Shown here: one piece after another, positions 1 to 8,394 of the stretch
Layout of the letters: each line of letters opens with the position of its first letter
How positions within the stretch are numbered: the first letter of the stretch is position 1
From: Vitrella brassicaformis
Lineage: Eukaryota; Sar; Vitrellaceae
Reading direction: 5' to 3'
Assembly: GCA_001179505.1 (NCBI GenBank)
Contig: CDMY01000400.1
Location: 63,749-84,101 of the forward strand
Length of the DNA stretch: 20,353 bases
The notes under the pieces: generated by a model
Database searches by the model: none
The model's input: the letters and a program-made list of their open reading frames with translations, nothing else
What the model was told of the DNA's origin: nothing
Program-made: the position numbers and the translations under genes

Positions 1-626
1 CAGGGTGTAGGGTAAGCAACCCTGAGCCCCAAACCCTAACCTCTAAGTTGTGTTCACCTATGAACCATTCCTCTGTTGGACTCCACGTAAGTCATGAGCT
101 GACGCGTTACAAGCGAATCACACCCTGCGAGGAGTTATACATAGATCCGTCGTCGGGATCCTGGCCGATGAAACCCTTGACCCCACAAAACCCTGCAGTT
201 TCCTCCTCCCCCCCTACATGCATCGTTTTGCCAGCCGGCTGGTCCCTCCTGCATGTCCCTCCCCTCTCCTCCTCCCATCGCTGCAACTCCCTTTATGCAG
301 ATCTGCCCTCTCATCCCCGAGTTGTGCGCGGCACCTGTCAACTGCACACAGAGAGGAGGGGAAACATGACAGCAGCAGCCGCATCAGCAGCAGCCGCAGG
401 AGTGATGACGTGAGTGTGGTGGAAGAGGGTGGTCACCGGGCGGTGGACGAGAGGAAAATCGAGAGGGAAGATGACGGCCGGACGGAGCGACTCATCATTG
501 GCATGGTGAGAGCAACGCAGCAGACGGACGCACGAATGGCTGCACCGCCACACTAAACAATGCTGGCGTTGGCGGTGTGCTGGTCAGGATGAGGGCGCGG
601 TCTCGCGTGCAGAGGAGGGAGTGCTC
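1..626. other. 5' flank of gene A, no supported gene
   Basis: This stretch precedes the first exon I can support for the gene at 627. It opens with telomere-like pieces (TAGGG at 8-12, AAACCCTAAC at 31-40). An alanine-coding open stretch at 366-410 ends in a good donor-like GTGAGT after position 409, so an upstream 5' exon of gene A is possible. I could not find an acceptor that keeps frame with the next exon, so it is not called. The rest shows no protein-like frame. Confidence 0.5.
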
Positions 627-1971
627 ATGCAGAGGAGGCGACGCGGCATTCAGATCTACCCAGGTGGCTGCCACTGATGAAACATCTGACACACTCGCAC
701 ATCCATTGTGTGTGCAGGTGGCCCTGTTGATCGGTATTTGCCTCCAGTGGACCCTTCGCGCTTCCTCGTCGAGCCCGACAAGCTTACGAGAGAGGAACAA
801 CGATTCCAGGTAAGGCCAATGTCACGATCCGGATAGCCGACACGAGTTACAGGCATGTGTTGCCTCCTTCAGGTATTCTTCGCTGCCTTCCCGTGGCTGA
901 CCTTTCTGGCCATGCTGAGCGCTCCCTTCGCCCTCGTGGCCACGTTGCTGCCACGGCTGGACGAGAAGGCACGGGCCAGCTTGGCGTCTGAGTCTGAGGA
1001 GCTGCTGCGGCTGTTCCGCGTCCCTGAGTTCGCCATCGTCCCCTTCAGGTACGGAACGCACTCACGGACGGACCCATAACCGGCATCTGTGTGTGTGCTG
1101 ATCGGTTTGTGCACAGGGCGTTGGTTGACGTGATAGAGCGTCCCCTGCACTCGCTGATCGTCTTCTTCCACCGTGACGTCTTCGGCACCTACGCGTTGCT
1201 GCCGCTGCTGGTCGACCTCGCCAGGCTGTTCAGGAGCCAAAACCTGCCCGTGGCTGTGGTGGCGGTCGATTTGGCCGGCAGCGACGTGCCCGACACACAC
1301 AGAAAGAAATTCCCCCCCGGCCTGTCGCCGTTCATGCAGGTTTGTGTGTGAGGATTGAGGGACACGCGGGGGAGGTGTGTATCCTCTGTGTGTGTTTGGC
1401 TGGATGTGTATATGCAGGTGTTGTGTCCGTACAGCCAGTCTGGCGAGCCGGGGCTGCTGGACCACGACGGCCCCTGGAACGCTGTGGAGATTGTCAAGAC
1501 GGTGGAGAGCCAGGTCAACATCCCCGACACACAGCACGTCTACCGAGACGCAAGAGTAAGCGACAGCGAATGCACAGCCACCCACCCAGCCATCCACAAG
1601 TGCTCTCGTATGTGCTGTGTGTGTGGCAGCGTCTGGATGAGATCACTGAGAGGCTCACCGACTGTCTTTTTCAGCTGGACTTCATCGACAGCGACCCCTC
1701 AATGCCGCCTGAAGCGCCCCCCACACCGCCAGCCCCAACCCTCATCCAACGAATCTCTTCGGCACTCTTCGGGCAGCAGAGGCCTTCAGACACTCATCCA
1801 GCAAGGTCTGCAGATGGTGACGGTGGCGGTGTTGTGTCTGATCGCCACGGTGCGTATGGGCGTGACGGTGTGTATGTGTGGCGTGGTGGGTTGGAGGCGG
1901 CCCATCTGTCGTGTGAGGCAGCGCGCGAACAGCTCCTAACAGAAATGGCAGCGAGGAGGGGCGGCGGGTAG
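627..1971 (+). CDS. membrane-anchored thioredoxin-fold-like protein lacking CxxC (six exons)
   Basis: Proposed exons are 627-663, 718-809, 873-1048, 1117-1339, 1418-1555 and 1675-1971; all introns are GT-AG, 54-119 nt, and the frame holds throughout (320 aa). A competing acceptor at 1629 would start the last exon at 1630 (335 aa), in the same frame. Residues about 44-69 form one strong hydrophobic segment, a membrane anchor, after a short basic N-terminus. Residues about 103-200 read like a thioredoxin/PDI-type fold: a buried strand with LIVFFHRD, a helix, a second VAVVAVDLAG strand, then a later strand-helix. Where PDI proteins carry CxxC after the FF strand, this protein has HRDVFGTY, so disulphide chemistry is not expected. 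The C-terminus is Pro-rich, then Gly/Arg-rich. The start at 627 is the first ATG in frame with exon 2, but it is weakly supported. Another frame at 1800-1940 encodes a hydrophobic stretch, so the C-terminus is the least certain part. Family assignment is inference. Confidence 0.6.
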
Positions 1972-2346
1972 CCCACGCGTGGATGGTTGTATGTGTCTTG
2001 CCTTTGTTCTCGGATTATTGGATTAGCCGTCGAAATGACAGACATTACACATCACATTCGTGTGTAGAAGGGACGAAGGGCAGCCAAAGCCGATTCACAT
2101 GAGAAGAGTATGCTGGTGAATAGAGCTGTGTGTGCAGCACCTTTGCGTTTGTTGAGTGGATGAACTCATTGGCGGCTGTCCACTTTTGGCTGCGCGAGGA
2201 TTCCTTGCATGTGAAGCGACAAAATGCACTCACCGATCGGCCGACTGTATCATTGGCCCATTCATCAAATCACCCATGGGAGCTCATCGCACTTCCAGCG
2301 AGTCCACGTAAGTCTTGCAGCTGTCTTGCCGGCTGTCATTCACTCA

Positions 2347-2367
2347 ACACACACACACACACACACA
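2347..2367. repeat. (CA)n microsatellite
   Basis: About ten CA units in the A-B spacer. Confidence 0.9.
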
Positions 2368-2553
2368 TTCGCAGAAACACATCAGGGCAGGATGACGACA
2401 AACACACAGGCAGCCACAGTCACTCAGTCATTACAGTCAGTCCAGCCACCGCGCACACACTCACTTCAACAAACAAACACACCAATACACACACACAGGG
2501 GCACCAGCAGTGTGCCGGCAGATCAGCTACACTCAGATGTGGAGGCAGGGAAG

Positions 2554-2580
2554 CAGACAGACAGACAGACAGACAGACAG
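2554..2580. repeat. (CAGA)n microsatellite
   Basis: Nearly seven uninterrupted CAGA units. The same tetranucleotide recurs at 7665-7700 and 11738-11752. Confidence 0.9.
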
Positions 2581-2653
2581 GGAGGGGCGCAGAGGACGGC
2601 ACAAATGGATGGCGCCCATTTATGTCAGTGCAGCACGGAGGGAAAGGCACATC

Positions 2654-2678
2654 TCCCTCCCTCCCTCCCTCCCTCCCT
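2654..2678. repeat. (TCCC)n microsatellite
   Basis: Six tandem TCCC units ending three bases before the stop codon of gene B (read on the minus strand). Confidence 0.9.
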
Positions 2679-2680
2679 GG

Positions 2681-4394
2681 CTACTGCACCGTACGAACCA
2701 CTTCTATCTCGTCAGCCATGAACTCATACGACCCGCCCAACACAACATCGCCATCTTCATCCCTCACTCCCATGTAGCCCTCGGGCAGATCGTCTCGCGG
2801 GTTCTGCTTATCTTCGGCTTCGGCTTCGTGTTGCTCACCTTGGCTGTCATGCCTCGAAGCCGCTTCACGATGATCGTATGGAGCGTAGCGCCCCCTTTAA
2901 TGGCTATTGTCGAGGTTGTGGCCGTGATCGAGATAGCGGTGGTCACGCGGTCAGTCGACTGTGTTCCGTACAGGATGGTCAGAACCAGGATGGGCACCTC
3001 GAGTAGCGACGCCGCAAAAAGAGATGCGTGCTGCCATAGGTCGCCCTTGTTCGAATGCCGTAAGCGATAGCCGCACTGATCGTGTCCACTTGGCAGAGGA
3101 GAAGAACTGCCACTCCAGGCAACACCACGCCATGAGTAATCATGCCCATTCCCACAGCTGCACAGACGACAAGAAAAACTCATTAACGAATAATATGTTA
3201 TGCGCGGCTGCCCGCCCACTTACCCAGGTCTGAAATGTAGTCCACAATGGTGAGCAGATAAGTAATAGACTTAAGCAGTCGACAAAAGTCTAGCGCGTCC
3301 ATCGCCTTCATGCAAGGCACATACTTCCGGAGCACAGAGAACAGCCGATTTTGTTCCGCCCACATATGCTCCGATGTCGTCAGCATGCGTGTGTGAGGGA
3401 CATCCATCAAGCTGAATTTGGCCGGCAGCCACAAATTGGTCTTCAGCACCTCCTCACTTGTGAACAATCGTGGCTCGGCAATGAGGGCAAAAACGGGCGC
3501 GCAGAGTGCCATTTCAATACACACGAGAATCAGCGATGCCGCGTAGCCAAACGCTGCACACACATGCGGAAGGAAAGAGGCAGATGAGGAGATACGAAGG
3601 CATACCCTCGCTTCCCTGCTCACGTGCGTAGAGCAGGATGCCAGCCATCGTCATGACGCCATACATAATTGCCACGCATTGGACAGCCAGGTTCTTGTAT
3701 GTCCCATAGGGAAATAAAACAGGTTGCAAAAAGCTGGCAACAGGGGGTCTCCCACTGCAAACCAACACGCAAACAATCAGCGAACAAGAGCAGAGAATGA
3801 CTGGGAGCTCAACTCAGTGGTTGGAACCCACCAATGCCACTCGTAGCGTAGAGGCCAGCCCATTTCAACTCAGGGGCAACGACAAGAGTGCCCACTCCCA
3901 ACGCAGCCATCCACAGACCCGCCAAGACTGCACGAATAACACAACAAACAGCAGAAGCTCTTTCGGCCAACGCTCCCCCTCCTCCCTCCTTGGTTCTTAC
4001 ACAGCGATATATAGTAGAAGCACATCTTGGCGGGCACGTCAGGAAGATAGAACCTGACTTGCCGGTCCTTGCCCCGCAACCTCCCGCCGACGTCCATCAC
4101 CAGGTACTTGCCAGGGAACTGCGTGGCGTCATGTCCACACGAAGAGGGGCTGGGATCTTGGTCGCCGACAGCAAGGCTCACTTGGCTCACTTGGTGTGAT
4201 GGCGGCTGTTTGGAAGGGAGCAAACAATCGCCGCTGCCGTTCCTCTCTGCCGTAGGTGATGCAGGGGTGGCCAAGTCGAGGACGTCAATGACAGACCTCG
4301 ATGGCAAGGCAGTCCATCGTGGGCGAATAGCATCGATGTCGTCGGGGGCTTTAGAGGGTGAGTGACGTTGGCAGCAGAGGCGAGGGGCAGCCAT
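2681..4394 (-). CDS. multi-pass membrane protein of unknown family (seven exons)
   Basis: Minus-strand exons, in order: 4394-4001, 3927-3828, 3754-3606, 3553-3224, 3157-3090, 3030-2839 and 2803-2681 (451 aa, stop TAG at 2683-2681). The first about 120 residues are polar and Ser/Pro-rich, probably cytosolic. Strong hydrophobic segments follow at about residues 126-152, 183-207, 216-241 and a long double one at about 325-370, so at least five membrane passes are expected. A soluble stretch of roughly 80 residues lies between the third and fourth. The tail is acidic and contains LPEGYMGVRDEDGDVV. Two introns are inferred from frame: 3089-3031 (59 nt) joins hydrophobic exons that otherwise sit in different frames, and 2838-2804 (only 35 nt) gives the acidic tail; without it the protein ends at 2764. 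The 3827 donor is a weak GTTCC. The gene is divergent from gene C. I do not recognise the family and assign no function. Confidence 0.65.
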
Positions 4395-4569
4395 GCTGAC
4401 GGTCAATAGGGAGATCTTCGGCTCAACAGATCAGCTCCCGCAAAATCTGTCGAGGGTGGCAGTCCCTCCCCTCCAAGGCTGTCGACGCAATCCGCAACGA
4501 TCTTTTGGCTTCAAGCTCGCCAAATCCGGTCTGGTCTCTTCGCAGCGCATTGCATGTCCTCCTGTTTGC

Positions 4570-4603
4570 TGCATCTGCCCTCTGCTTGCATCTGCCCTCT
4601 GCG
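4570..4603. repeat. 17-nt tandem direct repeat
   Basis: Two adjacent copies of TGCATCTGCCCTCTGC plus one variable base. It lies in the divergent upstream region of genes B and C and could be a duplicated factor-binding site. Confidence 0.8.
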
Positions 4604-4651
4604 TGCACCGTCCTGGCCGCCTAGGGTGCTTCCTGAAACCTAAGTTTGTGC

Positions 4652-4663
4652 AACCCTAAACCC
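4652..4663 (+). promoter_or_regulatory. telomere-like (telo-box) motif
   Basis: AACCCTAAACCC matches nearly two units of a TTTAGGG-type repeat on the other strand. It is an isolated short copy about 150 nt upstream of gene C, not a telomere. In plants similar boxes act in promoters; a role here is inference. Confidence 0.4.
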
Positions 4664-4807
4664 TTGCTTCCTTTCAGGGTTTCTCCCCTTCTGGCTTTCT
4701 TCTCGCGCACTCCCTCTCCTCTCGCACTCCAGTGTCTTTGCTTTCCTACGCGTCGCACGACAAAGATCCTCTGTCGGTTTTCTCAGTGACACGCGTCACC
4801 ACTTGAG

Positions 4808-5448
4808 ATGTCGGGAAGCAGGTACACTCCTCACAACACACACAACAGAACCTCCAGCTTACTCACGTATCTTCCCGTCGTATCTGTCAGCCACATCATC
4901 GTTTTCCTGGTGGTTGGCCTGTCGGTGGCTGCCGGCGGAAATCACACTAGCATCAGGCGCCTGGACCCGTGCGACACTTTGGGAGCGCCTTGCAGCTCTC
5001 CCTATGCACGGGTAAGAGTTTAAACGAAGACAAAGCGAGTACGTGACCCCAAACTGCGCTTGTCTGTGAGTACAGGTTCCCAATGGTTGTAATGGGGTGC
5101 CGGACACATGGGGTAGCGTCGACTTCACAGAGGTGTGCAACGAACACGACCGCTGCTACTATACGCTGGGTAGGACGGGGAGAGGAATCGCTGGACATGT
5201 GTGCTGTAATTCATGGCCTCCTTTGCTTCCCAGGCTCGGTTGCCGATCAGTGCAACGACGCCTTCCGTGCGGGCCTTATCAGCGAATGTGAAAGAGCCGT
5301 GACATTCGGCCCCCTGTTGTTCGCCTGTAAGACTGCCGCCAACGGGATGTACACGGCGGTCGCCGCGTCGGCCGACTTCTACCACGCTCGCGCGCAGAAG
5401 CGGCAGGAGCTGCATGAGTGTTGCTGCTTCGACGGCACCAACTGCTGA
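4808..5448 (+). CDS. secreted phospholipase A2-like enzyme (three exons)
   Basis: Exons 4808-5011, 5076-5169 and 5234-5448 are separated by two 64-nt GT-AG introns; 170 aa, stop TGA. Residues about 28-43 are a hydrophobic signal peptide or signal anchor, preceded by about 27 polar residues that include possible N-glycosylation sites. The segment at residues 89-97 reads C-N-E-H-D-R-C-Y-Y, the signature of secreted phospholipases A2, with His92 and Asp93 as the catalytic pair. Paired cysteines flank it, Asp104 is followed by DQC, and the protein ends in a cysteine cluster (residues 162-164 and 170). Family members hydrolyse the sn-2 ester of phospholipids, usually with calcium. The canonical CGxG calcium loop of animal enzymes is not obvious; the N-G-C-N-G-V-P stretch at 71-77 may take its place, which looks more like the microbial and protist forms. 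Substrate and role are unknown. Confidence 0.8.
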
Positions 5449-6169
5449 CTGCACTCGACTGCCTCACCCAGTGCTGTTCTGAGTGTTGTGGGTGAGGTGC
5501 ATAATGGATGGCCGTGACTATGGCATCCTCGTCTGTTCCTGTACGTCGTGTTGTGCCGTGTCGTGTCGTCTGTCTGAGCCTATTCTCCCGTAGGCAGTGC
5601 CTTGTGCTGTTCTGTCTGGGTGCCTTGCGTACGTGTTGTGTTGGGTTCTATATAGTGAGGTAGGGGAATAAGGGCAACCACCATATTTATTGAAGCGATA
5701 GAATGCACATGTCCATCAATCGATCATCACTTTTGTTCCGTGTGTGGCGTGCAACACACAGACACATCGTCATCTCGCACCCAACAGCGTGCAAGAATGA
5801 CACATATGTACGTCGTGTTGTCACATCGTGTTTTCGTGTTTGTGGGGAGTGACATCATGTGTTGGCAACGGGATGGATTCATCAACTGCAAATGGAGCCA
5901 CAGGGGTGAACGAATGAGTGAATGAATGGATTACCACACTCAAATCGCTGCCGGCAACTCCAACCATCATCCGCTTGGAATGGCTTCCCTCAGAGCCCAT
6001 GCAGGGAATCCTTGCAGTGAAATAAGTCAATAGTCATCAGAGAAGCAATCAGGCCCGCCCGGCCTTCCTCACTTTCTGGCCGAGCTGACGCCTCAGAGAG
6101 TCAGACGACCTGCTCCGATGGCCATGACTTAGAGGGGCAGGTCGACATGCTTCTCGTTTCAATGAGGGG
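5449..6169. other. 3' flank of gene C, no supported gene
   Basis: GT-rich DNA of mixed composition. No open frame has protein-like composition or splice continuity. The left arm of the large inverted repeat begins near its right end. Confidence 0.5.
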
Positions 6170-6690
6170 AGGGAATGACAGTATGAATGGCATTTGAGTT
6201 GTGCGACAGACAATGTTTGTGTGCTGTGGCAATGGGTGTCGCGAGCCGCGTGCTGTGCACATTTCGCTCTCATACATACAATTCGGCACATGTGTCAGTC
6301 ATGCCATCATGATGTCATTCACTTGACGTGATGGTCGGCACGGCATGTGTCTCTCGTGGGTCTGTCTCTTGTCCCTCCCACCCCCTCCCCCCCCGTCCCC
6401 CCCGTCATGGAATGGATATGTACACATAGACCGCGCACACGCACAGACACACATCAGATGCAGTGAGTGCAGCCACTTCCTAGCTATTAACAAAGAATCA
6501 GCAGATCAGATCACAGCACGGCACAGCACAGCACAGCACAAACAAAGACAACGAAGCACTCAGTCAGGGCACATCACGTCAGATCGCGTCAGAGCTCGGT
6601 GCACCGACGACTTAACAAAGAACAGCGCAGGCGACATCAACACGAAGACCCTCACTGTTGACATCAACACATGCACTTACACGAAGACAG
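6170..6690 (+). repeat. left arm of 0.5-kb inverted repeat flanking genes D and E
   Basis: This stretch matches the reverse complement of about 10590-11060. Exact colinear blocks are TCATTCACTTGACGT at 6315-6329, GCATGTGTCTCTCG at 6343-6356, TCTCTTGTCCCTCCCA at 6365-6380, GATCAGATCACAGCAC at 6504-6519 and CTCGGTGCACCGACG at 6595-6609. Weaker similarity extends left through ATTTCG-TCTCAT (about 6261-6275) and GA-GACAG-ATG (about 6173-6188). Boundaries are approximate. It starts about 335 nt beyond the stop of gene D. Confidence 0.85.
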
Positions 6691-7024
6691 ACGGTACGCA
6701 GTCAGATCAAATCAACTAACAGGCGCGACACGCCACACGCACCGTTAAAAACTATTCGTCAATCACGAGACTAATACAGCTTGCACCGCACCGGTCGCGC
6801 ACACGCAGTGTGCGCATCAGGCCGGCAGCCAGCAAAAATCACGGTGACAAAGAAAGACGCTACTAGCGTGTTTGTATGTACGCAGCCACAGAGACAGCCA
6901 GGAGACATATGATAGACACACGATGATTCACACGAACCATCCACGAGCACAACAGTCAGTCAGTCAGTCAGTCACCCACACATACACACAGACACAGACA
7001 GAGATAGAGCGGTGGCTCCCATGT
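6691..7024. other. 3' flank of gene D
   Basis: This contains a perfect 8-bp hairpin with a 3-nt loop at 6797-6815 (GCGCACAC-GCA-GTGTGCGC) and a (CAGT)n tract at 6953-6974. No coding signal is seen. Confidence 0.5.
6797..6815. other. perfect 8-bp hairpin in 3' flank of gene D
   Basis: The arms GCGCACAC and GTGTGCGC surround the loop GCA. It lies about 210-230 nt past the gene D stop, so it could fold in the 3' UTR. No function is evident. Confidence 0.5.
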
Positions 7025-7955
7025 CTACAGGCAGCAGACGGGCTTGGAGTTGATCCACTGCAGGTCTCCCCTGTTGCAGTGGTACTGGACGGGCGCGTGG
7101 TCGCACCTGATGCACGTCTCCTCGGCTGGGCCGACACCCAACACCGGCGGCAGCTCGGCGCCACGCTTGAACTCAAAGCCATCCGGACACGAATGCCTGA
7201 TCGACACACCCACGTGGGGACAATGGATGGATGGATGGATGGGTGGATGGATGAGCCCTTCCCTGTGCTGCGCTGCTTACAGTCTCTCTGCGTAGTACTT
7301 GAGGACGCACTTGGCGTCACATATTTTGAAGCCGATAGGGCAGGTGAAGTCCACCGGGTGGCTCTTGTATATGTGGCACTGCTGGGTGTCCTCGTCCATT
7401 GTGCCGTCAGGGCAATAGGGCTTGACCGGGCAATACACGATCTTCCCAGAGTACTCGCACTTGCTGAAGCACCTGCTGCCGTCTTGAGTCAGCCGATAGC
7501 CCGGAGGGCACGAGTTCTCGGGTGGGACCGTGACCTTTTCAAGGCACTTCTCGCCGGGGATGAGAGTCGCGTCCTGGTACTCGGCTCTGCAGTACTCAAT
7601 AAGATCAGCGTAATGGTCCTGGACACACCGATCGCCCTCCACCACATAACCCTGACACACGCAGGCAGACAGACACACAGACAGACAGACAGACAGACAG
7701 GCAAGACACAGATGAGTCAAAACGTCCAGTGTGTGTGTGTGTGTGTGCGTGTGTCCCTACCTGCTCGAAACAGTAGTAGTGTGGCTCGTGGCGGAACGGC
7801 TTGAGGCACTTGTGAGCCGCCTGGTCATACATAAAGCCGGGGGGGCAGTGAGGGTGAGCCTCCTCCCGAAACGGACACTGGTTCGCAGCTGCGAGGGGCA
7901 CACAAGCCGCCAGGAGAGCCAGCGCACACACCACGACCGCACCACACTTCATCAT
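7025..7955 (-). CDS. secreted cysteine-rich oocyst-wall-protein-like protein (three exons)
   Basis: Minus-strand exons are 7955-7761, 7651-7281 and 7196-7025 (245 aa, stop TAG). The start is the first of two adjacent ATGs, directly before a clear signal peptide (residues about 1-25, ending LAAA). After that, cysteines occur every 10-25 residues, and five C-P-x-G motifs begin at residues 37, 113, 145, 169 and 192, each usually followed by an aromatic residue and another Cys about 12 residues on. This spacing resembles the repeats of Cryptosporidium/Toxoplasma oocyst wall proteins (COWP/OWP), structural proteins cross-linked by disulphides in the cyst wall. The protein ends in a C-C pair. It is much shorter than COWP1. 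Intron 1 carries (CAGA)n at 7665-7700 and a GT tract at 7729-7754; intron 2 carries (ATGG)n at 7223-7253. It is divergent from the subtilase gene. Other extracellular Cys-rich families remain possible. Confidence 0.75.
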
Positions 7956-8046
7956 CACAATCGGTCGTTGCAGAAGGAAGACGTGAAGGAAGACGAATGA
8001 TAGGAAGGAGGGGAGGAAAGATGTGAGCTGCGGACGAAGCAAGGAT

Positions 8047-8057
8047 AAGATCTGCGG
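8047..8057 (-). promoter_or_regulatory. CCGCAGATCTT element upstream of gene D
   Basis: The same 11 nt occur upstream of gene F (13045-13035), and both copies are preceded by GCATTCT. This copy is 92-102 nt before the ATG of gene D. The regulatory role is inferred from recurrence only. Confidence 0.5.
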
Positions 8058-8105
8058 AGAATGCCGATGCCTGCGTCCTCCCCTGGCCTCCCTGCGTTCC
8101 CCTCT

Positions 8106-8118
8106 TGCCCTAACCCAT
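8106..8118 (-). promoter_or_regulatory. ATGGGTTAGGGCA element upstream of gene D
   Basis: Matches 12 of 13 nt of the element upstream of gene F (ATGGGCTAGGGCA, 13153-13141). The core resembles TTAGGG-type telomere motifs. Confidence 0.45.
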
Positions 8119-8163
8119 GGCAAGAAACCTATCGACAGTGGTTTCACAGGGAGTTGAGAGTTA

Positions 8164-8198
8164 GGGGAGGGAGGGAGGGAGGGGGAGGGAGGGAGGGC
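8164..8198. repeat. GGGA-rich tract
   Basis: Tandem GGGA units with one interruption, in the divergent D-E upstream region. A similar tract lies upstream of gene F at about 13058-13124. Confidence 0.85.
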
Positions 8199-8262
8199 TT
8201 CCTCTCCATCCCTCCATCCATCCCTCTATCTATCCCTCCATCGGTCAGGCAAGGTATCGTCC

Positions 8263-8276
8263 CAGATCTTCACTTC
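8263..8276 (+). promoter_or_regulatory. CAGATCTTCACTTC element upstream of gene E
   Basis: All 14 nt are identical to a site upstream of gene F (minus strand, 13042-13029). The first 8 nt are also shared with the gene D site. The copy ends about 120 nt before the ATG of gene E. Confidence 0.5.
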
Positions 8277-8394
8277 CCACCTTCCACCCTACCTACTTCC
8301 CGCTTCCCACGCCCTCTCTCTTCGCATCATCACCGTCATCCTTCACCGACGACTTGATCATCGCTCTCTATCGTCTTGTTATTCACTGTCGGCA

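Larger units (their letters stand above)
1972..2680. other. spacer between convergent genes A and B
   Basis: This should hold the 3' ends of both neighbours. Positions 1980-2330 are of mixed composition without a convincing gene; 2340-2680 is dominated by simple repeats (listed separately). The 12-nt string TCCACGTAAGTC occurs here at about 2303 and also near position 83, which may be chance. Confidence 0.5.
4395..4807. promoter_or_regulatory. shared divergent upstream region of genes B and C
   Basis: These 413 nt separate two start codons pointing in opposite directions, so both core promoters should lie here. Visible elements are an AGATCTTC site at 4412-4419 close to gene B, a 17-nt tandem repeat at 4570-4603, CTAGGG at 4621-4626 and a telomere-like AACCCTAAACCC at 4652-4663. 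The last 120 nt before gene C are pyrimidine-rich. No TATA-like box stands out. Confidence 0.55.
7956..8394. promoter_or_regulatory. shared divergent upstream region of genes D and E
   Basis: These 439 nt lie between two outward-pointing secreted-protein genes. The D side (minus strand) has ATGGGTTAGGGCA at 8118-8106 and GCATTCT-CCGCAGATCTT at 8064-8047. The E side (plus strand) has GTTAGGGG at 8159-8166 and CAGATCTTCACTTC at 8263-8276. A GGGA-rich tract (8164-8198) and pyrimidine-rich leaders precede both starts. Confidence 0.6.

Noticed and set aside
1-45. Window start as a chromosome end
   Set aside because: Only one or two telomere-like units are present and they are imperfect. The same short motif occurs internally at 4652-4663.
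869-1597. Long minus-strand open frame (242 aa) opposite gene A
   Set aside because: It is the shadow of gene A exons and introns. Its composition follows the reverse of spliced coding sequence, and it has no domain of its own.
2130-2777. Plus-strand open frame of 215 aa across the A-B spacer
   Set aside because: Most of it translates CA, CAGA and TCCC microsatellites, and it overlaps the antisense of the gene B end.
2954-3090. Frameshift or pseudogene in gene B
   Set aside because: A GT-AG intron at 3089-3031 explains the frame change with phase preserved and continues the hydrophobic run, so a broken gene is not needed.
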